Origin: an uncultured Collinsella sp.
GTDB taxonomy: Bacteria; Actinomycetota; Coriobacteriia; Coriobacteriales; Coriobacteriaceae
NCBI GenBank assembly: GCA_947001705.1
Contig: CAMQHT010000004.1
Coordinates: 1-64,000 of the forward strand
Length of the DNA stretch: 64,000 nt
Direction of reading: 5' to 3'
The notes under the pieces are model-generated. The model did not search any database. It was not told the origin of the DNA and saw nothing but the letters and a program-made list of their open reading frames with translations. The position numbers and the translations under genes were made by a program. Positions within the stretch are counted from its first letter, which is position 1. Each line of letters starts with the position of its first letter. Positions 57,400 to 64,000 of the stretch are shown piece by piece.

Positions 57400-58443
57400 A
57401 TGGAAAAGCTCGATGTTGTGAATGCGGCGCTTGCCGCCCTGCGTGCTGGCGAGACGTGCGAGCTGGTGGTCGTGGCCGGTACGGCGGGGTCGTCCCCGCG
57501 CGGTGTGGGCGCCTGGATGGCCGTCTTTGCCGATGGCAGCCAGGCGGGCACTATCGGCGGCGGCAAGATTGAGCTCTTTGCGCTGGATGAGGCGCGCGAG
57601 CTCCTGAGCGCGGGACAGTCGCGTCTGGTCCGCTACACCATGGGCGGCGAGAACTCCGATACCGGCATGATCTGCGGCGGAGCCATCTGCCTGTGCTATC
57701 TGCGCCTGGATGTATCGCAGGCGCCGTTGTTCCAGTCGGTTGCCGACATCTTGGCCTATCGGCGCATCGGCGACTTCGTCATCGACTTTGAGCCGTTTAT
57801 CGCGAGCGTGCTCGAGGGCGATGTGGCCGAGTACCATGGCGAGGAATCGCGCCGCACCATTGCGGGCTGCCCCGGGCTTTCGCTGGTGGAGGAGGGGAGT
57901 AAGGTCACCTACACCAACGCCGCCTCCGAGATTCCCACGGCGCACATCGAGACGCTCTGCCCCGAGGGCCTGACCTATATCTTTGGCTGCGGCCACGTGG
58001 GCGCTGCGACGGCGCGGGTGCTCACGGCGGCGGGCTTTGCCGTCGTGGCTTGCGACGACCGCCCCGGCACGTTGACCCCCGAATGGGTGCCCGGCGTCTA
58101 CGACCGTCGTCTGGTCGATTATAAGAACCTGAGCGAGCTGTGCCCCATCGGCCCGCGCGACCTGGTGGTCGTCGCCACGGCGGGTCACAAGTCCGATATC
58201 GATGTGGTGATTCAGGCCATGCGCGCCAAACCCGCCTATCTGGGCTGCTTGGGCTCGCGCCGCAAGACCGCCTTTGTGCGCGCCCGCCTGGAGCAGGAGG
58301 GCTTTACGCAGGAGCAGATCGACGGGCTGCACCTGCCGATTGGTGTCGCCATCGAGGCCGAGGACCCCGAGGAGATCGCCATCTCCATCGCTGCCGAGAT
58401 GATCCACCTGCGCCGCACCAAGCTCGTCCCCCGCAAGCGCTAG
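57400..58443 (+). CDS. xdhC: XdhC/CoxI family molybdenum cofactor maturation protein
   Basis: XdhC proteins bind molybdenum cofactor, insert sulfur (or here maybe selenium) and hand it to the hydroxylase. The 347-residue protein has the N-terminal XdhC/CoxI motif GSSPRGVGAWMAV and GTIGGGKIE, and a C-terminal Rossmann part with IFGCGHVGAATARVL and ACDDRPGTL. It probably serves XdhD, encoded 15 kb upstream. It ends near the Family C repeat at the right edge of the block. Confidence 0.9.
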   Translation: MEKLDVVNAALAALRAGETCELVVVAGTAGSSPRGVGAWMAVFADGSQAGTIGGGKIELFALDEARELLSAGQSRLVRYTMGGENSDTGMICGGAICLCYLRLDVSQAPLFQSVADILAYRRIGDFVIDFEPFIASVLEGDVAEYHGEESRRTIAGCPGLSLVEEGSKVTYTNAASEIPTAHIETLCPEGLTYIFGCGHVGAATARVLTAAGFAVVACDDRPGTLTPEWVPGVYDRRLVDYKNLSELCPIGPRDLVVVATAGHKSDIDVVIQAMRAKPAYLGCLGSRRKTAFVRARLEQEGFTQEQIDGLHLPIGVAIEAEDPEEIAISIAAEMIHLRRTKLVPRKR

Positions 58444-58460
58444 TCGCATCCCCATCAATA

Positions 58461-58527
58461 AGTTGCGGTGAAATGCGGGCTGTTTAAGCCAGTTAAGCCA
58501 TCAAACAGTCCCTATCTCACCGCAACT
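58461..58527. repeat. Family C inverted repeat, copy 2
   Basis: Arms 58461-58485 and 58503-58527 match at 21 of 25 positions, starting AGTTGCGGTGA. The same arm sequence is at 25871-25943. It lies between xdhC and rplE, at the right edge of the block that splits the spc genes. Confidence 0.75.
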
Positions 58528-58602
58528 GCTGTTTTCCTCCGTGCCCTAGGGATCAATTTGTGCGGGGGAGTTGTGGAGTTGTGCAGGCAGACGAGGTTTT
58601 TC

Positions 58603-58631
58603 TGGAAATACGCACCCAATGCGCGTATAGT
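58603..58631 (+). promoter_or_regulatory. Probable promoter of ribosomal block 3
   Basis: TGGAAA and TATAGT (58626-58631) are 17 bp apart, with TACGCACCC between, similar to motifs before rplC and rplB. It lies 137 nt upstream of rplE. Confidence 0.5.
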
Positions 58632-58768
58632 ACCGATTGTTTTGTCGGCTCCTGCTGCGTCGAGTCCAAACCGCGAAATGCCATGAGCGGCGCGGATGCA
58701 GCCAGGAGGCACGAGGACAACCCATCGTGGCCACGCCCCGTGCTTAAAACCCCAAGAAGGAGTGAACA

Positions 58769-59326
58769 ATGGCAGAAGAGAAGTATGTGCCGCGTCTGAA
58801 GACCAAGTACAACAACGAGGTCAAGCAGCAGCTTCAGGACAAGTTCCAGTACGAGAACGTCATGATGATCCCCAAGTTTGAGAAGATCGTCGTGAACATG
58901 GGTGTCGGCGAGGCCGCTACCGATTCCAAGGCCATCGACGGTGCCGTGCGCGACCTGCGCGCCATCACCGGCCAGCAGCCGATGATCACCCGTGCCCGCA
59001 AGTCCATCGCTACCTTCCGCCTGCGCGCTGGTATGCCGATCGGCTGCAAGGTTACCCTGCGTGGCGACCGTATGTGGGAGTTCTTCGATCGTCTGACCTC
59101 CGTCGCGATTCCCCGTATCCGCGACTTCCGCGGCATCTCCGCCAAGAGCTTCGACGGCCGTGGTAACTTCTCCATGGGCGTCACCGAGCAGCTCATCTTC
59201 CCCGAGATCGACTTCGACTCCGTCGATCACCAGCGTGGTATGGACATCACTTTCGTGACCACCGCCAATACCGATGAGGAGGCCAAGGCCCTTCTGGACG
59301 CCTTCGGTTTCCCGTTCAAGAAATAG
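58769..59326 (+). CDS. rplE: 50S ribosomal protein L5
   Basis: L5 binds 5S rRNA and forms an inter-subunit bridge to S13. The 185-residue protein has PKFEKIVVNMGVGEA, ITGQQPMITRARKSIA and the final DEEAKALLDAFGFPF, all standard. GAAGGAG lies upstream. It is the first gene of block 3; its usual upstream neighbour rplX is 33 kb away. Confidence 0.97.
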   Translation: MAEEKYVPRLKTKYNNEVKQQLQDKFQYENVMMIPKFEKIVVNMGVGEAATDSKAIDGAVRDLRAITGQQPMITRARKSIATFRLRAGMPIGCKVTLRGDRMWEFFDRLTSVAIPRIRDFRGISAKSFDGRGNFSMGVTEQLIFPEIDFDSVDHQRGMDITFVTTANTDEEAKALLDAFGFPFKK

Positions 59327-59405
59327 GTTCACCTGCCCTATGAGCGCCGTTCCCAGAAGGGGGCGGCGCTTGGGGCGAACAATACTCTATGTGAGGAGGA
59401 TATAA

Positions 59406-59591
59406 GTGGCTAAGACATCGATGATCGTCAAGTGCAATCGCAAGCAGAAGTTCTCTACTCGTGAGTACACGCGCTGCCAGCGCTGCGGCCGTCCGCACTC
59501 TGTGTACCGCAAGTTCGGCCTGTGCCGTGTCTGCTTCCGCGAGCTTGCACTCAAGGGCGAGCTTCCCGGCGTTAAGAAGGCCAGCTGGTAA
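59406..59591 (+). CDS. rpsN: 30S ribosomal protein S14, zinc-binding type Z
   Basis: S14 stabilises the 30S head. The 61-residue form has two CxxC pairs (CQRCGR and CRVC) for one zinc ion and ends GVKKASW, the type Z signature. It starts at GTG 59406 behind GAGGAGG. It lies 79 nt after rplE in the usual spc order. Confidence 0.96.
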   Translation: MAKTSMIVKCNRKQKFSTREYTRCQRCGRPHSVYRKFGLCRVCFRELALKGELPGVKKASW

Positions 59592-59710
59592 GTCACTACC
59601 AGCGTTTCAAGCATCCGTTTGGAACAGGGAAAACGCGCTAGTTAGGCTTTGCCGTTAAGGGCGGCGAAGAACCAAGAGCACGTGTTCATCAAGAACGAAG
59701 GAGAATCTGT

Positions 59711-60109
59711 ATGAACCTTACAGACCCGATCGCAGATATGCTTACGCGCATCCGTAACGCTAACTCTGTGAACAAGGCCACGGTCTCCATGCCGAGCAGC
59801 AAGAAGCTCGTCGAGATCGCTCGTGTTCTGCACGAGGAGGGCTACATCGAGGGCTACGATGTCGAGGACACCGTTCCCCAGAAGACTCTGCACATCACGC
59901 TTAAGTATGGTCCCAAGAAGGCTAAGGTCATCAACGGCATCCGCCGCATTTCCAAGCCGGGCCTGCGTAAGTACACCGGCGTTGCCGACATGCCCCGCGT
60001 CCGCGGTGGCCTTGGTACCGCCATTATTTCCACCAGCCATGGCGTTATGACCGACCGCGATGCTCGCAAGCACAACGTCGGCGGCGAGATCATCGCTTAC
60101 GTCTGGTAA
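59711..60109 (+). CDS. rpsH: 30S ribosomal protein S8
   Basis: S8 binds helix 21 of 16S rRNA, and in E. coli represses the spc operon. The 132-residue protein has NLTDPIADMLTRIRNANSV, the central VINGIRRISKPGLRKY and ISTSHGVMTDRDARKHNVGG. GAAGGAG lies upstream. No unusual feature is seen. Confidence 0.97.
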   Translation: MNLTDPIADMLTRIRNANSVNKATVSMPSSKKLVEIARVLHEEGYIEGYDVEDTVPQKTLHITLKYGPKKAKVINGIRRISKPGLRKYTGVADMPRVRGGLGTAIISTSHGVMTDRDARKHNVGGEIIAYVW

Positions 60110-60142
60110 TTCGCTCGGTAGGTAGAAGGAAAGGAGATCACC

Positions 60143-60679
60143 GTGTCTCGTATCGGTAATAAGCCTGTCCAGATTCCCGCCGGAGTCGAAGTGGCAGTCA
60201 ACGGCAACAACGTTGTCGTCAAGGGCCCCAAGGGCCAGCTCGAGCTCGATGTCTTTGAGAAGCTCGCTATCAACATCGAGGACAACGTCCTCACCGTTTC
60301 CCGTCCCGACGACGAGCGTGAGACCCGTGCCCGCCACGGCCTCACCCGTGCCCTCATCCACAACATGGTTGTTGGCGTTTCCGAGGGCTTCGAGAAGAAG
60401 CTCGAGCTCGCCGGCGTCGGTTACCGCGTGCAGCAGAAGGGCAAGAACCTCGAGTTCTCCCTGGGCTTTTCGCACCCCGTGATCGTCGAGGCTCCCGAGG
60501 GCATCACCTTCGAGGTTCCCGACAACACCCACGTGAACGTCAAGGGTATCAACAAGCAGCAGGTCGGTCAGATCGCCGCTGAGATCCGCGGCCATCGTCC
60601 TCCCGAGCCTTACAAGGGCAAGGGTATCCACTACGTTGGCGAGCACATCCGCCGCAAGCTGGGTAAGGCCGCCAAGTAG
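60143..60679 (+). CDS. rplF: 50S ribosomal protein L6
   Basis: L6 lies near the sarcin-ricin loop. The 178-residue protein starts MSRIGNKPVQIPAGVEVAVN and has the C-terminal signature RPPEPYKGKGIHYVGEHIRR. It starts at GTG 60143 behind AAAGGAG. A small hairpin (CCAGCACC/GGTGCTGG at 60705-60726) follows before rplR. Confidence 0.97.
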   Translation: MSRIGNKPVQIPAGVEVAVNGNNVVVKGPKGQLELDVFEKLAINIEDNVLTVSRPDDERETRARHGLTRALIHNMVVGVSEGFEKKLELAGVGYRVQQKGKNLEFSLGFSHPVIVEAPEGITFEVPDNTHVNVKGINKQQVGQIAAEIRGHRPPEPYKGKGIHYVGEHIRRKLGKAAK

Positions 60680-60754
60680 TCGTAACCGACTCACTCGCAT
60701 AAGACCAGCACCCCGTCAGGTGCTGGCAAGATCAACCTTTTTAGGAGTTTACGT

Positions 60755-61123
60755 ATGAACAAGCATAAGGCGAAGCTGGAAGGCCTCAAGCGTCGTCAGC
60801 GTCGTGTTCGCGGCAAGGTCTCGGGTACCTCCGAGCGTCCGCGTCTTCGCGTGACCCGTACTAACGCCAACATCTATGCCCAGATCATCGACGACAGCAA
60901 GGGCTCTAGCCTGACGCTCGTCTCTGCCTCGACCCTCGAGGCCGAGTTCAAGGGCACCCACACCTCGAACAAGGAGGCTGCGGAGAAGGTCGGTCAGCTC
61001 GTTGGCAAGCGTGCCATCGAGGCCGGCATCACCAAGGTCGCCTTCGATCGCGGTGGCCGTATCTACCATGGCCGCGTCAAGGCCCTCGCCGACGGTGCTC
61101 GTGCCGCCGGTCTCGAGTTCTAG
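60755..61123 (+). CDS. rplR: 50S ribosomal protein L18
   Basis: L18 binds 5S rRNA with L5. The 122-residue protein has RVRGKVSGTSERPRLRVTRT and the final GGRIYHGRVKALADGARAAG, typical of the family. TAGGAG lies upstream of the ATG. rpsE follows after 14 nt. Confidence 0.96.
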   Translation: MNKHKAKLEGLKRRQRRVRGKVSGTSERPRLRVTRTNANIYAQIIDDSKGSSLTLVSASTLEAEFKGTHTSNKEAAEKVGQLVGKRAIEAGITKVAFDRGGRIYHGRVKALADGARAAGLEF

Positions 61124-61137
61124 GAGGTATGTAGCAC

Positions 61138-61662
61138 ATGGCTCGTAATCAGAAGCAGCAGCGCGAGGCCTCCGAGTTCGAGGAGCGCGTCGTTTACATC
61201 AACCGCGTGTCGAAGACCGTCAAGGGTGGTCGTCGCATGAGCCTCGTCGCTCTCGTCGTCGTTGGCGACGGCAAGGGCAACGTCGGCGTTGGCATGGGCA
61301 AGTCCGCTGAGGTGCCCCTGGCCATCTCCAAGGCGTCTCTCGATGCCAAGAAGAACATGTTCCACGTGCCGGTGACCGAGCAGGGCACCATCCCGCACGA
61401 GGTTCTCGGCCACTTTGGTGCCGGCCGCATCATCATCAAGCCCGCTGTCGAGGGTACCGGCGTTATCGCCGGCGGCGCTGTGCGTCCCCTCTTCGAGCTT
61501 GCTGGCATCAAGAACGTCCTGTCCAAGTCCCTCGGTACCGACAACGGCCTCAACATCATCAAGGCTGCCGTCGAGGGCCTCAAGGAGCTCTCCAGCCCTG
61601 AGGACGTCGCGGCTCGCCGTGGCCTGACGGTCTCCGAGATGTTCGTCGGTAAGGAGAACTAA
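61138..61662 (+). CDS. rpsE: 30S ribosomal protein S5
   Basis: S5 acts in mRNA decoding accuracy and is the target site of spectinomycin resistance changes. The 174-residue protein has the loop VSKTVKGGRRMSLVALVVVG without evident resistance changes, and GAGRIIIKPAVEGTGVIAGG. GGAGG lies upstream. It is part of the rplR-rpsE-rpmD run. Confidence 0.97.
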   Translation: MARNQKQQREASEFEERVVYINRVSKTVKGGRRMSLVALVVVGDGKGNVGVGMGKSAEVPLAISKASLDAKKNMFHVPVTEQGTIPHEVLGHFGAGRIIIKPAVEGTGVIAGGAVRPLFELAGIKNVLSKSLGTDNGLNIIKAAVEGLKELSSPEDVAARRGLTVSEMFVGKEN

Positions 61663-61664
61663 GC

Positions 61665-61847
61665 ATGGCTGACACCATCAAGATCAAGCAGGTCCGCAGC
61701 ACCAACGGTTGCAAGCAGGACCAGGTCCGTACTGTCCGTGCCCTCGGTCTCCACAGGATCCGCGAGGTTCGCGAGATTGCTGACAACGAGTCCGTCCGCG
61801 GCATGATCTTCAAGGTCAAGCACCTTGTCGAGATTGTAGAGGAGTAG
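61665..61847 (+). CDS. rpmD: 50S ribosomal protein L30
   Basis: L30 is a small 50S protein near the 5S rRNA. The 60-residue protein has KIKQVRSTNGCKQDQVRTVR, ALGLHRIREVRE and a C-terminal beta strand ending in HLVEIVEE. It lies 2 nt after rpsE and 3 nt before rplO, which shows tight coupling. Confidence 0.95.
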   Translation: MADTIKIKQVRSTNGCKQDQVRTVRALGLHRIREVREIADNESVRGMIFKVKHLVEIVEE

Positions 61848-61850
61848 CAA

Positions 61851-62300
61851 ATGCAGCTTCACGATCTTACTCCCGCGCCCGGTTCCACCAAGAACCGTAA
61901 GCGCGTCGGCCGTGGCAATTCTTCGGGTCACGGCACCACTTCTGGCCGCGGCCAGAAGGGCCAGGGTTCCCGCTCTGGTGGCACCAAGGGTGCCGGCTTC
62001 GAGGGTGGCCAGACTCCGCTGGCTATGCGCCTGCCCAAGCTTCCGGGCTTCCGCAACCCCCGTCGTATCGAGTACACCGCTGTTAACGTTGAGCGTCTCG
62101 AGCGTAAGTTCGAGGACGGCGCTGTAATCGACGGTGCCGCTCTTAAGGCCGCTCGCATCACCAAGAGCGAGTTCGAGCCCGTCAAGGTGCTCGGCAATGG
62201 TGAGCTCACCAAGAAGTTCACGGTCAAGGTCGACAAGGTCAGCGCTTCTGCGCAGGCCAAGATCGAGGCCGCCGGCGGAAAGGTCGAGCTGCCGTGCTAA
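61851..62300 (+). CDS. rplO: 50S ribosomal protein L15
   Basis: L15 is a late-assembly 50S protein with a long N-terminal extension. The 149-residue protein has LHDLTPAPGSTKNRKRVGRG, the Gly-rich GHGTTSGRGQKGQGSRSGG and FEGGQTPLAMRLPK. Its stop lies inside secY, with 7 nt overlap. Confidence 0.96.
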   Translation: MQLHDLTPAPGSTKNRKRVGRGNSSGHGTTSGRGQKGQGSRSGGTKGAGFEGGQTPLAMRLPKLPGFRNPRRIEYTAVNVERLERKFEDGAVIDGAALKAARITKSEFEPVKVLGNGELTKKFTVKVDKVSASAQAKIEAAGGKVELPC

Positions 62301-63580
62301 ATGGTCTTAAGAATGCTTTCCGCATCAAAGAATTGCGCGAAAAGATTCTTTTTACCATAGCTATGCTCGTCGTGTACCGCATTGGTGCGCACGTTCCTGT
62401 GCCCGGCATTCCCTTCCAGGGGATGCTGGGCCTTTTCTCGACCGATAACAATTCGGTCGCCGCAGGTGCTATGGCCCTCCTGAATCTTTTCTCTGGCGGC
62501 GCATTGAGCTATGTGTCGGTGTTTTCGCTGGGCATCATGCCTTACATCACCAGCTCGATCATCCTCCAGATGCTCCAGGCCGTTGTGCCTTCCCTGCATG
62601 AGCTTGCCCGCGAGGGCGAGGTCGGTCAGACCAAGATTACGCAGTATTCGCGTTACCTCACCTTGGCTCTGGCAATCCTCAACTCCGTGGGTTACCTCTT
62701 CCTCTTTAAGAGCTTCGGCATCAGCTTTAATGGCGCTGGCGCTCCCGAGATCATCTTCGACCTCATGATCGTCGGCACGCTCACTGCGGGCGCCATGCTG
62801 ATCATGTGGATTGGTGAGCTCATCACCCAGCGCGGTATCGGCAATGGCATGTCCCTGATCATCTTTGCGAACATCATGGCCGGCCTGCCGCAGGCGATCT
62901 TCTCCAGCACCGAGGGTAATGCCGGTGGCATCATCACCATGGTGATCATCTGCGCCATCATCCTGCTGGTTATCCCGCTGATTGTTTTTCTTGAGCGCGG
63001 CCAGCGCCGCATCCCGGTCTCCTACGCTAAGCGCGTCGTGGGCCGTCGCATGATGGGTGGCCAGACCACCTACCTGCCCATCAAGGTCAATACCGCGGGT
63101 GTCGTGCCGATCATCTTCGCTTCGGCGCTGCTGTACTTCCCGGCTCAGATTGCCGTGTTCTTCCCCGGCATCGGCTGGATTCAGGCAGTTGCCTCTGCGC
63201 TTTCGACCGGTTGGCTCAACTGGGTGCTTAATGTTGTCCTCATCGTGTTCTTCGCGTACTTCTACACCTCCATGGTGTTCAACCCCGATGACACGGCCGA
63301 CAACCTTAAGAAGCAGGGCGGCTTTATTCCGGGCGTCCGTCCGGGTAGGGCTACCGCGGCCTACATCAAGAACGCGCTCAACAAGATCACGCTTCCCAGC
63401 GCTGTCTTTTTGGCGCTCATCGCCATCGTGCCTTCGATCATCTTCTCCTTCACGGGTAACCATCTGATCCAGGCATTTGGCGGCACGTCCATCCTCATCA
63501 TGGTCGGCGTCGTGCTCGACACGGTCGATAAGCTCGAAGGCCAGATCAAGATGTATGATTACGATGGATTCTTTAAATAG
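62294..63580 (+). CDS. secY: Protein translocase subunit SecY
   Basis: SecY is the channel of the Sec translocon. The 428-residue protein has about ten membrane helices, the first after LREKILFTIAMLVVYRIGAH, the plug region near FSGGALSYVSVFSLGIMPYI, and the cytoplasmic loop RRIPVSYAKRVVGRRMMGGQ. It starts at GTG 62294, overlapping rplO. adk follows after 18 nt as in many bacteria. Confidence 0.97.
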   Translation: MLNGLKNAFRIKELREKILFTIAMLVVYRIGAHVPVPGIPFQGMLGLFSTDNNSVAAGAMALLNLFSGGALSYVSVFSLGIMPYITSSIILQMLQAVVPSLHELAREGEVGQTKITQYSRYLTLALAILNSVGYLFLFKSFGISFNGAGAPEIIFDLMIVGTLTAGAMLIMWIGELITQRGIGNGMSLIIFANIMAGLPQAIFSSTEGNAGGIITMVIICAIILLVIPLIVFLERGQRRIPVSYAKRVVGRRMMGGQTTYLPIKVNTAGVVPIIFASALLYFPAQIAVFFPGIGWIQAVASALSTGWLNWVLNVVLIVFFAYFYTSMVFNPDDTADNLKKQGGFIPGVRPGRATAAYIKNALNKITLPSAVFLALIAIVPSIIFSFTGNHLIQAFGGTSILIMVGVVLDTVDKLEGQIKMYDYDGFFK

Positions 63581-63598
63581 GCTAGAGGAGGATTGCTC

Positions 63599-64000
63599 AT
63601 GAACCTCGTATTGCTCGGAGCTCCGGGTGCCGGTAAGGGCACCGTCGCACAGGAGCTCGTCGCCGAGTTTGGCGTCGCTCACATTTCCACGGGCGACCTG
63701 CTGCGTGCTGCCGTCAAGGGTGGCACCGAGCTTGGTATTCAGGCTAAGAAGTACATGGACGCTGGCGAGCTTGTTCCCGACCAGCTCGTGATCGACCTTG
63801 TCAAGGAGCGCCTTGCTGCCGATGACGCCCAGCAGGGCTTCATCCTCGACGGCTTCCCGCGCAACACCGCCCAGGCTGTGACGCTCGATTCCGAGCTCTC
63901 CGCCATGGGTCGCGAGATCGACTGCTCCCTTCTGGTCGACGTGGCCCCCGAGGTCATCATCGATCGTCTGTCTTCGCGTCGCACCTGCCGCGCCTGCGGT
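63599..64000 (+). CDS. adk: Adenylate kinase, 3' end beyond the window
   Basis: Adenylate kinase interconverts AMP, ADP and ATP. The visible 134 residues show the P-loop LGAPGAGKGTVAQ, the AMP site STGDLLR, DGFPRN, and the start of a lid with CRACG, which suggests a zinc-type lid. GAGGAGG precedes the ATG. The gene is cut by the window edge and is not a pseudogene as far as seen. Confidence 0.96.
   Translation, partial: MNLVLLGAPGAGKGTVAQELVAEFGVAHISTGDLLRAAVKGGTELGIQAKKYMDAGELVPDQLVIDLVKERLAADDAQQGFILDGFPRNTAQAVTLDSELSAMGREIDCSLLVDVAPEVIIDRLSSRRTCRACG

Larger units (their letters stand above)
58444..58768. other. Gene-free stretch before rplE
   Basis: These 325 nt hold the second Family C repeat, a promoter-like motif and a 137-nt leader before rplE. 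No gene is seen. Confidence 0.7.

Noticed and set aside
1..64000. tRNA or rRNA genes
   Set aside because: No cloverleaf-like sequences with T-loop GGTTCRANTCC or rRNA stretches were noticed in the intergenic regions.

Overview
The window reads as chromosomal DNA of a high-GC, anaerobic gut actinobacterium of the class Coriobacteriia, most like Collinsella. This rests on protein character, codon use, frequent GTG and TTG starts with strong ribosome binding sites, and gene content. No database search was possible.

The backbone is the str-S10-spc ribosomal supercluster, present in standard gene order but cut into three blocks. Block 1 (2.6-6.0 kb) is rpsL-rpsG-fusA-rpsJ without tuf. Block 2 (19.9-25.7 kb) is rplC-rplD-rplW-rplB-rpsS-rplV-rpsC-rplP-rpmC-rpsQ-rplN-rplX. 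Block 3 (58.8-64.0 kb) is rplE-rpsN-rpsH-rplF-rplR-rpsE-rpmD-rplO-secY-adk, with adk cut by the window edge. An ECF sigma factor and a membrane-anchored probable anti-sigma partner precede block 1.

Between rpsJ and rplC lies a complete type II fatty acid synthesis operon (fabH-acpP-fabK-fabD-fabG-fabF-accB-fabZ-accC-accDA). A divergent birA, whose product would biotinylate AccB, sits beside it, followed by a PTS IIC gene, a cation-efflux gene and a histidine phosphatase gene.

Between rplX and rplE lie about 33 kb of metabolic and accessory genes. Most belong to the anaerobic purine/urate catabolism cluster with selenium-dependent molybdenum hydroxylase genes: an NCS2 permease, ssnA, ygfK, a polyferredoxin, xdhD, ygeX, ygeY, ygeW, a MocA-like gene, hyuA, yqeC, yqeB and xdhC. 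Two YheO/DauR-like regulators accompany it. The permease would import purines or urate. XdhD, the ferredoxin and YgfK would carry out redox steps. HyuA, SsnA, YgeX, YgeY and YgeW would process ring-opened, carbamoylated and diaminopropionate-type intermediates. The carbamate kinase usually found with this set is not in the window. The same stretch holds an oxidoreductase/DeoR pair, a pseudouridine synthase/U32 peptidase pair, ridA, a compositionally distinct three-gene operon, and a DUF4143 ATPase behind phased repeats.

The intergenic DNA is unusually rich in long inverted repeats. One family (four copies) has a conserved core of about 67 nt inside long perfect arms whose sequence differs between copies. 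Another family has one copy near each edge of the 33-kb block. No tRNA, rRNA, CRISPR array, insertion sequence or prophage was seen.
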